Shown in pieces: positions 62,601 through 63,574 of a DNA stretch of 64,000 nucleotides. Source of the DNA: Meghimatium bilineatum. Its lineage: Eukaryota > Mollusca > Gastropoda > Stylommatophora > Philomycidae. Every line of letters begins with the position of its first letter. Positions within the stretch are counted from its first letter, which is position 1. The translations under genes and the position numbers were made by a program. The stretch spans positions 15,429,863 through 15,493,862 of the forward strand of contig CM067299.1 in assembly GCA_034231615.1 (NCBI GenBank), read 5' to 3'. The notes beneath the pieces are model-generated. The model was given only the letters and a program-made list of their open reading frames with translations. It was not told the origin of the DNA and made no database searches.

Positions 62601-63574
62601 TGTAAAGAAGTTTAATAAATGTTTAACAGAGTTTAACTTAAAAACATATGTGAGGTTCGCATGAACAATCTGTCTCGATAAATATGCTTGCGATTCTCCA
62701 TCTGCTGACGGAGGCGGTACTTCTATGGATATTGCTCGGAGTTCACAACTGTCCGTTCACAAAATCACTAACCAAAATGGGTTCTTGTTTGGAACACGTG
62801 TCCCCCGTTGTCTATTTCACATTGCAAAGTTGTCAGTTTATGTTTATCCTTTATTAATTTTGATATAATTTTTTTAGAGTAGGGTTAGTTATGTAAAACA
62901 AAATCTCTCTTAACCCAAATCCTAAATCTAACCCTAAAAATATTAAACCCTAAAAATATTAGATTAATAATGGATAAATATCAAATGGCAAACATTGCCA
63001 AGGGGAATAATCACATTTATAACTACATCGGGGACACGGGAACCAAACAAGAACTACCAAAACGCAATGTGTTCGCCTGCAGCCTTTTAATCTTCAGGAG
63101 TTTCAGAAAAAAAAAACAGAAGGAAAGATTTCACAGGGACGTAGAAACATGGATGTTTTTTTAAAAAGTGTCTAAATGTTTACATTTCTTCTTGACGTAT
63201 CTACAGTATTAACATGTATGTACCAAATTTGGTTTCTGTCAGCTTCTAGTGCAATTATATACTTGGGGTCTTTGTTGCCTGTCATATTTAGGACGTCCTG
63301 ATATAATCTAATTGGGTTGTGCTGTCCGCTGGTTGAAAGCAGCGCGATCTCCAAAAGGGAAGTAAATTCAATAACTACCTACCTACTACCTTCCGTTATA
63401 ATTCTTACAATGCAGTGCTGATATCAGCGGATTTATCTTCGAAACTAATGCTAAAGTTTTCGAGACTTGCCGCTTTCAAAAAAAGTGTGTATTCCATGTT
63501 ACCACCGTCTTCGCTTTCAACATCATCTTGTGCCAGCCAAGTAACGCTACGCTTCTCCGTGTTCAACACAACAC
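13984..63574 (-). CDS. NPM-like: Nucleoplasmin/nucleophosmin-family histone chaperone, nine exons, 5' end outside window
   Basis: Nuclear chaperone that, in known family members, forms pentamers, binds core histones through acidic tracts and acts in chromatin assembly or nucleolar biology. I joined exons 63574-63471, 62511-62389, 59284-59188, 56696-56524, 45786-45721, 44117-44074, 40677-40638, 18844-18806 and 14028-13984. Lengths add to 731 nt (2 nt completing an upstream codon, 242 codons, TAG), and phases agree at every junction. Core motifs are RSVTW, EYTLFLKAAALGG, EQNIIVFQST and GSGPVTIAGNQLL, matching the family pattern GSGPVxIxGxxL. Then come an acidic tract, the NLS-like KGSKRKAATKATKHK, further Asp/Glu tracts and a lysine-rich tail. 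The expected full length, about 250-260 residues, suits invertebrate relatives (p62 of sea urchin, ANO39 of starfish), cited from memory. Coding sequence is under 2% of the 50 kb span. Extra exons in the 21.8 kb intron cannot be excluded. Confidence 0.92.
14069..14100. repeat. (TC)n microsatellite
   Basis: CTCTCTCTCTCTCTCTCTC run inside the terminal intron. Confidence 0.9.
14660..14805 (+). mobile_element. SINE-like element, fragment
   Basis: It shares CACAACGCATTT, CTCTCTGGACTACATCCTGC and TTGAAGAATGAA with the elements at 11599-11760 and 59985-60115. Confidence 0.5.
14806..15299. other. Intronic sequence without recognised features
   Basis: I see nothing apart from a short G-run near 15098 and a T-run near 15158. 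Confidence 0.45.
15300..15860. repeat. Degenerate 40 bp repeat array interrupted by a retroposon
   Basis: Units contain AGTACGGCAGTATCCAGTGA and TTGACACTTTCTGTCAG. The element at 15412-15663 sits inside the array: the unit sequence stops near 15400 and resumes at about 15664. Confidence 0.85.
15412..15663 (+). mobile_element. Retroposon family with GGCCCRAAAGGGGA head and GAACGCAGAAG tail
   Basis: About 250 bp. Three other copies lie at 31425-31682, 56921-57172 and 59655-59932. Shared words include GGTTATGGGA, GTCCCATCCCATAT, GGATGTGTCA and GAGTTTGAGAACGAACGCAG. There is no coding frame. It looks like a SINE ending in GAA repeats. Confidence 0.75.
15865..16195. repeat. 24 bp minisatellite with a longer derived unit
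   Basis: Units of ACTTGTTCACACTAACATCC plus TAGG. On the right, units with ACTTGTCCTTCACACTAACA alternate with the 24-mer to form a longer period. Confidence 0.93.
16500..16725 (+). mobile_element. tRNA-derived SINE
   Basis: B-box AGGTTCGAATCC at about 16549, then a body containing CAGGCGGTGTACAGCTTTGA and GACGGAGTA. A second copy lies at 36072-36297 with the same layout, including A-box-like TAGTGGTTAAGC. Confidence 0.7.
16835..17160. repeat. Degenerate repeat of about 45 bp
   Basis: Repeated words are GACATCATTGATACTGACAT, ACATCACAAATA and TGATAATCTTAG. Six or seven diverged copies. Confidence 0.8.
17161..17589. other. Intronic sequence without recognised features
   Basis: No coding or repeat structure that I can support. 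Confidence 0.45.
17590..18330 (-). pseudogene. LINE RNase H and tail fragment, second copy
   Basis: The minus frame reads IMNRSEQVIILRLRTGHSRL, CTCGQAAQSTTHIL and RHIGQ. Upstream is a broken RNase H domain with recognisable HCG/PGNEKADQLAK-like codons about 17925-17975. Relative to the 12.0-12.7 kb copy it has more stops. Confidence 0.75.
18331..18800. other. Intronic sequence with (TA)n and a tRNA-like B-box
   Basis: TA-rich run at about 18478-18530. About 18560-18625 has GAGATCCAGGGTTGCACTCCC, a possible decayed SINE head. The exon donor follows at 18800-18805. Confidence 0.4.
18806..18844 (-). CDS. 39 nt micro-exon in the lysine-rich tail
   Basis: Acceptor TATCTACTCCAG, donor GTAAGT, phase 0 both sides. 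It encodes VTGKKVDKGKSKS. The upstream intron is 21.8 kb and the exon is tiny, so a missed exon in between is possible. It is flanked by sequence without repeats, has ideal splice sites and continues the lysine-rich composition. Confidence 0.8.
19150..19300 (-). mobile_element. tRNA-derived SINE, fragment
   Basis: Shares TTTATGG-like, AATAAAGGCCG-TTTGTCATAGC and CGACGTGTAC words with the copy at 19595-19805. Confidence 0.5.
19595..19805 (-). mobile_element. tRNA-derived SINE
   Basis: On the minus strand it starts ATGACCGTGTGGCTAGAACG and has B-box TAGTTCAATCCGTGG near 19749, then a body with GGCCTTTATTTTCACAGC in complement. Other copies: 7490-7562, 19150-19300 and 22830-23385. Confidence 0.65.
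20145..21930. repeat. 1.8 kb array of 13-16 bp units containing TGATAAG
   Basis: Three interleaved unit types: ATGATAAGATGAC (13 bp), ACATGATAAGAGGTAC (15 bp period) and ATGATAAGATGACCAC (16 bp period, block at about 21143-21318). On the order of one hundred TGATAAG copies. Multi-frame open reading on the minus strand exists because the unit lacks stops; it is not coding. It lies in the largest intron, about 1.2 kb downstream of the VTGKK exon's acceptor when read on the plus strand. Confidence 0.95.
22830..23385 (-). mobile_element. SINE interrupted by a LINE insertion
   Basis: The two halves (22830-22926 and 23279-23385) align with the SINE at 19595-19805: CTGCATGTTCTCCTGTGAAG on the left, ATTTTGATTGCACC and GAGAACGGCGTTCTA on the right. 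The break coincides with a 12 bp duplication. Confidence 0.75.
22927..23278 (-). pseudogene. 5'-truncated LINE copy with 12 bp target-site duplication
   Basis: GCCGCGATATGT at 22915-22926 and 23279-23290 flanks 352 bp. The minus frame reads MFGVSLRDKIRNEALRKQL, QVKWYGHITRQ, then RPIGRPRKRWIDSVLETLGN, the C-terminus of a non-LTR polymerase. It is distinct in sequence from the LRIPWT family seen elsewhere. Confidence 0.85.
23621..24359. other. Intronic AT-rich sequence
   Basis: No supported gene. A 79-codon open frame at 24071-24310 has no recognisable motif and low coding quality. Confidence 0.4.
24360..24715. repeat. 43 bp minisatellite inside a MITE-like element
   Basis: Eight units containing GATGGGGTGATAAGCAAGTT and TGACAGTTGACAAAGCGGAG. 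Continues on the right into TTGACAAAGGG and TTGACGTCAACAA, which recur in the elements at 26.73 and 37.86 kb. Confidence 0.93.
24380..24975. mobile_element. Non-autonomous DNA-transposon relic (TTGACGTCA family)
   Basis: Shares GTTTGAAAAAAATTGACGTC, then a T-rich body and CTTGACAAGGGAGTAAGAGG, with the relics at 26730-27020 and 37858-38060. Reading of termini is uncertain in this copy. Confidence 0.4.
24976..25789. other. Intronic sequence without recognised features
   Basis: Nothing supported. Confidence 0.45.
25790..26115. repeat. Repeat of about 55-57 bp
   Basis: Five or six copies containing TTCCACTGTATATTTGGTTG, TTTAGTTTTATC and GAATGCGCTATAGA. The first copies overlap TATAACAACGTGGTC-like sequence at 25.66 kb. 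Confidence 0.9.
26575..26622. repeat. (TA)n microsatellite
   Basis: About 38 bases of alternating TA within the intron. Confidence 0.9.
26730..27020. mobile_element. Non-autonomous DNA-transposon relic (TTGACGTCA family)
   Basis: Shares AAAAGCTGATGTCAACAAAA, TTGACAGTTATTAACAAA and the terminal AATTTATGGGTAGCCCTA, which is roughly the inverse of GGGACTGTCCATTAATTAC at 37.87 kb. This suggests terminal inverted repeats of the family. Confidence 0.5.
27020..27155. repeat. Short repeat of about 22 bp
   Basis: Five or six copies of GACAGTGCTACTTCGCTTT. Confidence 0.85.
27156..27950. other. Intronic sequence without recognised features
   Basis: Only a duplicated ACAAGGTCAAACAAGGTCA near 27465 is visible. 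Confidence 0.4.
27955..28040. repeat. 17 bp minisatellite
   Basis: Units of TACAATACAATCCCATA, about five. Confidence 0.9.
28130..28645. repeat. 35 bp minisatellite split by a LINE tail
   Basis: Units contain AGTTCTGTTTGGTAAGATTC and TCTTCCATAATGTCT. The left part (28130-28260) and right part (28470-28645) flank a LINE 3'-end fragment. Looser copies continue to about 28775. Confidence 0.88.
28262..28425 (+). pseudogene. LINE 3'-end fragment
   Basis: Contains GCAAGACGACAAAGACCACC, codons for RSRKTGSR and MAVMTAASCSRYAT, then ATGATGATGAT. It matches the piece at 48245-48440 (GCAAGACATCAAAGACTAC...AACAGAAGCAGGAAGACT). Confidence 0.6.
29020..29225 (+). mobile_element. SINE copy related to that at 5.65-5.86 kb
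   Basis: Shares TTTACGTTTAATAGTTTGTC, TTTCGAACAGTCCG, GTACCTTGGCAGTCA and CCTCAGCATCATAGAGC with the 5.65-5.86 kb copy, in the same orientation as that copy's plus strand. The tRNA-like end is at the right. Confidence 0.55.
29340..29412 (+). mobile_element. tRNA-like sequence, probable SINE head
   Basis: GAGTTCGATCCCCGATAAGG resembles a B-box and T-arm, but no clean cloverleaf can be drawn around it. Confidence 0.4.
29455..29755 (+). pseudogene. LINE reverse transcriptase C-terminal fragment
   Basis: The plus frame reads KYIENQRLKWFFHLMRRM, then decays with KQRKD. Same family as LFGHLMRMNSN at 39.0 kb. Confidence 0.6.
29776..29998. mobile_element. MITE with GGTACTATGATCG inverted termini
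   Basis: Left end CGGTACTATGATCGCAG; right end TATCACTGTACCG. The body has ATTAGTGCCTACAT, TTAACCCTAAATATAAG and TAATAAATGATAAACA, shared with the copy at 39838-40128. An AT-rich centre contains CCCTAA motifs. Confidence 0.75.
30300..30740. repeat. 32 bp minisatellite
   Basis: About twelve units of AATGATGAATGAATGATTTC plus AATAACAGTTCA. Several units have 4 bp GAAT losses. Confidence 0.93.
30741..31420. other. Intronic sequence; one segment recurs at 32.23 kb
   Basis: ATTGTTATAGAATAAACAAT-like sequence at 30771-30812 recurs at 32228-32275. Nothing else. Confidence 0.5.
31425..31682 (+). mobile_element. Retroposon with GAACGCAG-type tail, copy 2
   Basis: Begins GTCGGAGCCCGAAAGAGGAG and continues GGTTATGGAGTGGAG, GTCCTATCCCATAT and GAGTTTGAGAACC-like, matching 15412-15663. 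Confidence 0.7.
31940..32175. repeat. 44 bp repeat
   Basis: Four or five copies of CATGTACACTATTCTACTTA plus GTACATGAGACATC. The two central copies are identical. Confidence 0.9.
32176..32876. other. Intronic sequence without recognised features
   Basis: I see nothing beyond the short copy of the 30.77 kb segment. Confidence 0.45.
32877..33902. repeat. 38 bp minisatellite, about 27 units
   Basis: Units contain CACAGCTGCATAGTCAGTGG and TTGGCTAAAACCTAAGTG. A variant unit with ACTTTCACAGCTG recurs irregularly. Each unit has an E-box CAGCTG. Confidence 0.95.
34225..34615. repeat. 25 bp minisatellite, nearly perfect
   Basis: About 15 units of ATGTCAGGGAACTGATGATG plus GTTAG. Only the last few carry changes (ACTTATGATG, ATTTATGATG, CTGAAAATG), which marks the right as the older edge. 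Confidence 0.96.
34616..34925. other. Intronic sequence without recognised features
   Basis: Nothing supported. Confidence 0.45.
34926..35440. repeat. 45 bp repeat split by a SINE
   Basis: Copies contain CATATGTAGACTTGACAGAT and GAAATACCAGGAGATTTACA. The array is interrupted at 35145-35378 and resumes at 35379. Confidence 0.85.
35145..35378 (+). mobile_element. 5'-truncated tRNA-SINE with 14 bp target-site duplication
   Basis: ATATGTAGATTTGA at 35131-35144 and 35379-35392. The element starts inside the tRNA-like head (TGAGTGGTCCTGGGTTCATT), has a GC-richer body (GATCGCTAACATCTCACACC) and ends TTACTTTACTTTTTACTTTA. Copies on the minus strand lie at 53524-53760 and 57268-57550. The host repeat contains a similar motif, so the duplication might be partly inherited. 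Confidence 0.8.
35441..36071. other. Intronic sequence without recognised features
   Basis: Nothing supported. Confidence 0.45.
36072..36297 (+). mobile_element. tRNA-derived SINE
   Basis: A-box-like TAGTGGTTAAGC and B-box AAGTTCAAATCC at about 36119, then a body with GGAGATCCCTGGGGTTTATC, CAGGCGGCGTGCAGCTTCG and GTCAATCCTCTACGAC. Matches 16500-16725. Confidence 0.78.
36385..36548. repeat. 52 bp repeat, three copies
   Basis: Copies contain TTGGGATGCACACCTCCCCC and ACACGATCTAACCTCATTTC. Confidence 0.93.
36549..37857. other. Intronic AT-rich sequence
   Basis: No feature supported in about 1.3 kb. Confidence 0.45.
37858..38095. mobile_element. Non-autonomous DNA-transposon relic (TTGACGTCA family)
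   Basis: Begins AAGGGACTGTCCATTAATTAC and has GTTTGAAAAAAGTTGACGTC, as in the 24.7 and 26.8 kb relics. Confidence 0.5.
38095..38240. repeat. Repeat of about 35-42 bp, four copies
   Basis: Copies of ATATTGCAGTAGGGATCCAT plus GAATTC, each with BamHI- and EcoRI-type hexamers. Confidence 0.93.
38275..38770 (+). pseudogene. LINE reverse transcriptase C-terminal fragment
   Basis: Frames read MRCYRRI, IPWTVKKINQGVLRSINEEG, then NIRK and a decayed tail. Multiple frameshifts. Confidence 0.55.
38950..39100 (+). pseudogene. LINE reverse transcriptase fragment
   Basis: Reads KLFGHLMRMNSN, the FGHLMRM motif of LINE C-termini. Short and damaged. Confidence 0.5.
39102..39440 (-). CDS. Coiled-coil open frame, possibly gag/ORF1-like
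   Basis: 112 codons from ATG. Residues about 15-60 (MEVSERETDRSILRQIKEQI onward to VNSLEANID) have the charge and leucine spacing of a coiled coil. The C-terminal half is Val/Pro-rich. The gene is not recognised. It sits beside LINE fragments and directly downstream (minus strand) of the 15-residue repeat frame, so it may be a structural-protein remnant of a retroelement. No splice sites link it to the nucleoplasmin-like gene. It could also be a fortuitous frame. Confidence 0.35.
   Translation of the reverse strand: MVSIVHDHDAQPELTDMEVSERETDRSILRQIKEQINNLTSVVVELAMKVNSLEANIDAMISEEQQFLVPNLPTVLVRPLPVSVLTESQYVPMSVPTVAFPVHVGVLTMDDI
39500..39792. repeat. 45 bp minisatellite with an intact frame on both strands
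   Basis: Six units containing GTGGCGGTCTTCATCTTAAA and GGCTGATTTCC. The period is a multiple of three and lacks stops; the minus frame (39457-39885) encodes repeats of KSAFKMKTATNMVDG. Unit variants are mostly conservative at protein level, but I cannot show it is translated. Confidence 0.9.
39838..40128. mobile_element. MITE with GGTACTATGATCG inverted termini
   Basis: Left GGTACTATGATCGCAGTACA; right, read in complement, GGTACTATGATCGTAGTCCA. The inverted similarity continues inward about 60 bp (TAGTGCCTACCTGT on both arms). 291 bp, AT-rich centre with GGGTTAGGGTTAG. No transposase. Confidence 0.85.
40129..40630. other. Intronic sequence without recognised features
   Basis: Nothing supported before the exon donor at 40632-40637. 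Confidence 0.45.
40638..40677 (-). CDS. 40 nt micro-exon encoding a basic segment
   Basis: Acceptor TTTGTTGCAG, donor GTGAGT (perfect consensus), phase 2 in and 0 out. With the split Arg it encodes RSKRAKKGKASGAQ, a second basic cluster directly after the acidic run, as in the C-terminal region of nucleophosmin-like proteins. Confidence 0.85.
40690..41489. other. Intronic sequence without recognised features
   Basis: About 41200-41330 resembles 26270-26420 (TCATCATGTGAC, TTTCCAGAAC, GGCGAGTTGACCAGCC), indicating an older interspersed repeat. Confidence 0.5.
41490..41597 (-). mobile_element. 3' terminus of the RNase H LINE with GAA-repeat tail
   Basis: The minus strand matches the region just past the stop of the 12.04 kb LINE piece (AATACAGCAGCA, AGAAAACAGGAC, GTTTAAACATGTCAAAC-like) and ends GAACGAGAAGAAGAAGAAG. 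It is a strongly 5'-truncated copy whose simple tail shows the insertion end. Confidence 0.6.
41851..42560 (+). pseudogene. LINE reverse transcriptase domain relic with YADD motif
   Basis: Frames read GTREAILSIRLLIDECI, then GKDIRLVKIIY, RRMRQGCISSTSLFNI and LYADDTVLLAESEQKLQKLI, the finger-palm blocks of a non-LTR polymerase. YADD is the catalytic motif. Stops and frameshifts occur throughout and later blocks are decayed, so it is inactive. Confidence 0.82.
42561..43265. other. GC-richer anonymous segment
   Basis: Base composition is more GC-rich than surroundings (for example GGGAAGGAGGAAACTGACAG, GGCTATGCCCGGGGTGGGCC). No homologue is recognised. It may be part of an interspersed repeat. 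Confidence 0.4.
43270..43500 (+). pseudogene. Possible LINE 3'-end fragment
   Basis: Ends with GAGACGGCGAGTGATGATGA, the type of Arg-rich end plus GATGAT seen at several LINE tails here. A 128-codon open frame has no other motif. Confidence 0.3.
43640..44035. repeat. 52 bp repeat
   Basis: Six or seven copies containing CACTATCGTGACTGAGG, AAACTTTCATGCCAAACTTA and TCAAGCCAACACAC. The last two copies form a different, longer unit. Confidence 0.9.
44074..44117 (-). CDS. 44 nt micro-exon encoding a poly-Asp/Glu tract
   Basis: Acceptor ACATTCTTCAG, donor GTAGGT, phase 0 in and 2 out. It encodes DDDDDDDDEDYEDE; the trailing AG plus the A of the next exon makes Arg. The donor region reads AGAGGTAGGTAG, giving an alternative donor four bases on that would break the frame. 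Low sequence complexity makes the exon harder to prove alone, but the phase fit to both neighbours supports it. Confidence 0.85.
44140..45560. other. Unidentified GC-richer block inside an intron
   Basis: About 1.4 kb with more balanced base composition and coding-like texture on the minus strand (an 85-codon frame at 44667-44924), but no recognised domain. It may be a decayed mobile element. Confidence 0.4.
45721..45786 (-). CDS. Small acidic-tail exon with tandem CAGCAG acceptor
   Basis: It has 66 nt, phase 0 to 0, donor GTGAGA. It encodes QKAKLILDADSDDSDEDDDE plus Met-Glu. The acceptor reads CCTCAGCAG, so splicing at the second AG would drop only the first Gln (exon 45721-45783). The run of serines between acids (DSDDSDED) would suit casein kinase 2, which is an inference from the motif. 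Confidence 0.85.
45800..46730. other. Intronic sequence without recognised features
   Basis: Nothing supported. Confidence 0.45.
46735..47370 (+). pseudogene. LINE reverse transcriptase fragment with an internal minisatellite
   Basis: Frames read LNRNKTKIMTSNKTI, RVASFQYLGSLNSIGDLYEE, then a 25 bp array, then VIMYGCESWTSP, SRKILRIPWTKDITN and LRKLQYFSHIKRRDILEN-like codons. These are consecutive blocks of a non-LTR polymerase C-terminal region. Confidence 0.75.
46890..47048. repeat. 25 bp minisatellite grown inside LINE coding sequence
   Basis: Six units of GAAGGAGGTTGACTAACGCG plus TTAAA. The first unit encodes the expected EEVD-RVKE-like segment of the LINE, so the array arose by local duplication of that segment. 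Confidence 0.92.
47370..48110 (-). pseudogene. LINE reverse transcriptase C-terminal fragment
   Basis: Minus frames read HKFEYLVTYNNGAGECMAEI, then LSKTAAKNINTFERKCYRKI, LRISWKEK, and RQIMEGRVPGRRRKGRPRRR followed by WTDDIKDNMNT. It abuts the plus-strand LINE at about 47370, tail to tail. Confidence 0.8.
48245..48610 (+). pseudogene. LINE 3'-end fragments, two joined pieces
   Basis: 48245-48440 gives NMTVTEAGRLAQDPQTLRKT and ends in GATGATGATGAT. 48437-48610 gives LITTGKIKGIRDRERLKLFD and TELWTLPT, the end of a different LINE subfamily. Confidence 0.7.
48605..49515. repeat. 32-38 bp repeat with CTGCAG
   Basis: About 25 units of CTACTGTACTGCAGAGGCAA and ACTTTACTACCTGATTGC; some units lack GGCAA. 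On the minus strand each full unit has a pyrimidine-rich stretch ending TCTGCAG and a CAGGTAGTA. Confidence 0.93.
49625..50110. repeat. 21 bp minisatellite derived from the preceding array
   Basis: About 21 units of GCAATGCACTTTACTGCAGA plus G. Variants (GGGGCAATG, then TACAGGGGCAGTG, then TACAGAGGC) form ordered blocks from left to right. The unit is a shortened form of the 38 bp unit. Confidence 0.94.
50171..51670. repeat. Thirty perfect-length 50 bp units, nearly identical
   Basis: Each unit contains TTTTTATTGTATGTAACATT, CAGTGCATTAAATACTTACT and CTTGACATGA. No length variation is visible. Only three units, starting at 50521, 51071 and 51421, carry CATGCTTGTT instead of CATGATTTTT. On the minus strand each unit has GTAAGTAT, and all but those three have AATAAA. 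The array lies in the 10.7 kb intron. Confidence 0.97.
51671..52000. other. Intronic sequence with a long G-run
   Basis: A G-rich run lies at about 51753-51771. A 75-codon frame at 51751-51978 has no recognised motif. Confidence 0.4.
52001..52275. repeat. 60 bp repeat, four copies
   Basis: Exactly 60 bp spaced copies of TAGAACTGGGGACTTCTCAA plus AACATTGCGCACCTAT; then two copies of CAATTGCATATAGGACTA. Period divisible by three gives a spurious frame. Confidence 0.95.
52276..52830. other. Intronic sequence without recognised features
   Basis: Nothing supported. Confidence 0.45.
52835..53400 (-). pseudogene. LINE reverse transcriptase C-terminal fragment interrupted by a hAT MITE
   Basis: The minus frame reads LYRRMLRISGTARKTN, LINNIRKRQSSFLGHFMRQA, GLENIITTGNIEGSRDRGRQ and further to DRELW-like codons near 52870. 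It resumes past 53321 with codons for the upstream part (KLESGKLEATEMWF-like). Same subfamily as 8350-8700. Confidence 0.8.
53154..53321. mobile_element. hAT-type MITE, 168 bp, 8 bp target-site duplication
   Basis: CTTCTGTA flanks it at 53146-53153 and 53322-53329. The ends are CAGGGCC and GGCCCTG, inverted. Removing it restores the LINE frame. CAGGG termini and 8 bp duplications are typical of hAT elements. It is markedly GC-richer than its surroundings. Confidence 0.88.
53524..53760 (-). mobile_element. tRNA-derived SINE, degraded
   Basis: On the plus strand it reads GAGATGTTAGCGATCTCACA, TTACTTCCCGGACTGAT and ATGCGAAACCATTGCGCAAA, the complement of the family seen at 35145-35378 and 57268-57550. 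Confidence 0.7.
53880..54620. other. Intronic AT-rich sequence with two long C-runs
   Basis: C-runs at about 54472-54482 and 54500-54514. Otherwise no feature. Confidence 0.5.
54620..56305. repeat. Compound minisatellite of about 32 and 60 bp units
   Basis: The left part has units ACACATACAGCTGGGAGAAA plus CATATGGTGTCA (about 32 bp). From about 55390 it changes to a unit of about 60 bp with AGGGAGAAACATATACTGGT, GACATACAGCTGGGACATAT and GAAGTCATTA. The first third contains a mixed zone with GGAGAATTGAAACATATGG. Confidence 0.94.
56524..56696 (-). CDS. Exon with main acidic tract and bipartite-type NLS
   Basis: It has 173 nt, acceptor CCTTATAG and donor GTACGA (phase 1 in, phase 0 out). It encodes YQRDYDLPDTTQ, then an acidic run including DEDEEEENEEPDEDDDDEVEE, then KHKKGSKRKAATKATKHK. 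This is the family architecture: a histone-binding acidic tract followed by a nuclear localisation signal resembling nucleoplasmin's KRPAATKKAGQAKKKK. Confidence 0.92.
56788..56887. repeat. Tandem duplication of about 49 bp
   Basis: AATGTAACTTCGATGTTGCC occurs twice, followed by AAATTATTTTACA and AAAGATTATTTTCT. Confidence 0.9.
56921..57172 (+). mobile_element. Retroposon with GAACGCAG-type tail, copy 3
   Basis: Begins GAGGCCTGAAAGGGGAACAG, then GTCCTATCACATAC, GGATGTGTCAGGCTGAAAGG and AATGAAAGCAGAAG. Matches 15412-15663. Confidence 0.72.
57268..57550 (-). mobile_element. tRNA-derived SINE nested in another SINE
   Basis: On the minus strand the head reads GCCGCGTTAGCGCAGTGGTT (A-box) and GGGTTCATTCCCC (B-box). 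ATAAACCAAGTAA at about 57254 and ATAAACCGAGTAA at about 57551 flank it. The flanks together (GACGGAGTACTTATGGGATA ... AATCCTC) match the end of the SINE family at 36072-36297. Confidence 0.78.
57565..59180. other. Intronic sequence without recognised features
   Basis: GGTTGTAGAGGTACC-like words are duplicated near 58020-58052. I see nothing else in 1.6 kb. Confidence 0.45.
59188..59284 (-). CDS. Exon with last core strands of the nucleoplasmin domain
   Basis: It has 97 nt, acceptor CTTTCAG and donor GTAAGA after CTGCTAA (phase 0 in, phase 1 out). It encodes TPLDLTIPGKVGGTFILSEG followed by SGPVTIAGNQLL. The SGPVxIxG signature is the most diagnostic motif of the family's core barrel. The single leftover A pairs with GC of the next exon to make Ser. 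Confidence 0.93.
59290..59650. other. Intronic sequence without recognised features
   Basis: Nothing supported. Confidence 0.45.
59655..59932 (+). mobile_element. Retroposon with GAACGCAG-type tail, copy 4
   Basis: Has GGGGCCCAAAAGGGGAGCAA, GGTTGTCCCATCCCATATAA, GACTACATCCTGCTAATCTG and the tail GAACGCAGAAGAAGAAGAGA. Best copy for the tail of this family. Confidence 0.75.
59985..60115 (+). mobile_element. SINE-like element related to 11599-11760
   Basis: Shares GGATCATTGGTGCAAATAAA, CGTATTTCTGTTCCTTG and AGGACCATTTCCCAGATACA with the 11.6 kb element. Confidence 0.55.
60116..60665. other. Intronic sequence with a short retroposon head
   Basis: About 60360-60480 starts GTCGGGTTCCGAAAGGGGAG, as in the GAACGCAG-tail family, then diverges. 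Nothing else. Confidence 0.4.
60670..61300. repeat. 21 bp minisatellite
   Basis: Units of GTGGTTCTTTGAATAATATA plus A in the centre; ATAAGTGGTTCTTTGAATC (19 bp) and TATAATTAGTTCTTTGA variants on the left. A (TA)-rich palindromic stretch lies at about 60790-60855. Confidence 0.93.
61340..62030. other. Intronic sequence with an imperfect duplication
   Basis: AGCAGCCATACAAGAGTATG followed by CAGACTGAC occurs at about 61411 and 61478, a 67 bp tandem duplication. No other feature. Confidence 0.6.
62030..62265. repeat. Repeat of about 45 bp
   Basis: Five copies with ATAGTTGTGTCTGAATTCAA, CAACAGTATCCTAGAT and TCATCTAT; some shortened. Confidence 0.85.
62389..62511 (-). CDS. Exon with central core strands of the nucleoplasmin domain
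   Basis: It has 123 nt, phase 0 to phase 0, acceptor ATGTGCAG and donor GTAATG. It encodes 41 residues, beginning AALGGNAVAGEQNIIVF and ending LTRGTNPM. This corresponds to the ALGxxAxxGExNVVxVE stretch of nucleoplasmins. The GCAGGCAG acceptor has a second AG four bases downstream that would shift the frame, so the first AG is chosen. Confidence 0.92.
62570..62780. other. Intronic sequence without recognised features
   Basis: Nothing supported. Confidence 0.4.
62781..63054. mobile_element. MITE with GTTCTTGTTTGG inverted termini
   Basis: Left GTTCTTGTTTGGAACACGTG; right, in complement, GTTCTTGTTTGGTTCCCGTG. Inverted similarity continues through GTGTCCCC. The centre has TAACCCTAAAAATATTAAAC and TAATGGATAAATATCAAATG, similar to the centres of the 29.8 and 39.8 kb MITEs, but the termini differ. 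Confidence 0.8.
63172..63360 (-). pseudogene. Possible retroelement ORF1/gag N-terminal fragment
   Basis: A 60-codon minus frame reads DPKYIIALEADRNQIWYIHV. The pattern of a short domain with IALE-R-xxWY resembles N-terminal parts of invertebrate retroelement ORF1 proteins from memory. No other part is present. Confidence 0.3.
63471..63574 (-). CDS. Exon with N-terminal core strands of the nucleoplasmin domain
   Basis: Acceptor TTTCCAG is followed by 104 nt; the first two bases finish a codon begun upstream (phase 1), probably the Gly of the family's W-G motif. It encodes VVLNTEKRSVTW, then the short acidic loop AQDDVESEDGG, then EYTLFLKA. Reading past position 63471 gives 18 further non-homologous codons and a stop. 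Ending the exon at GCG with donor GCAAGT instead joins in frame to the next core exon and restores FLKAAALGG. The 5' exon with the initiator Met was not found between 63575 and 64000. Confidence 0.9.

Noticed and set aside
63410..63470. Extension of the first visible exon to the stop or GT donor near 63410
   Set aside because: The added codons do not resemble the family and the phase does not fit the next exon; the GC donor at 63465-63470 fits both.
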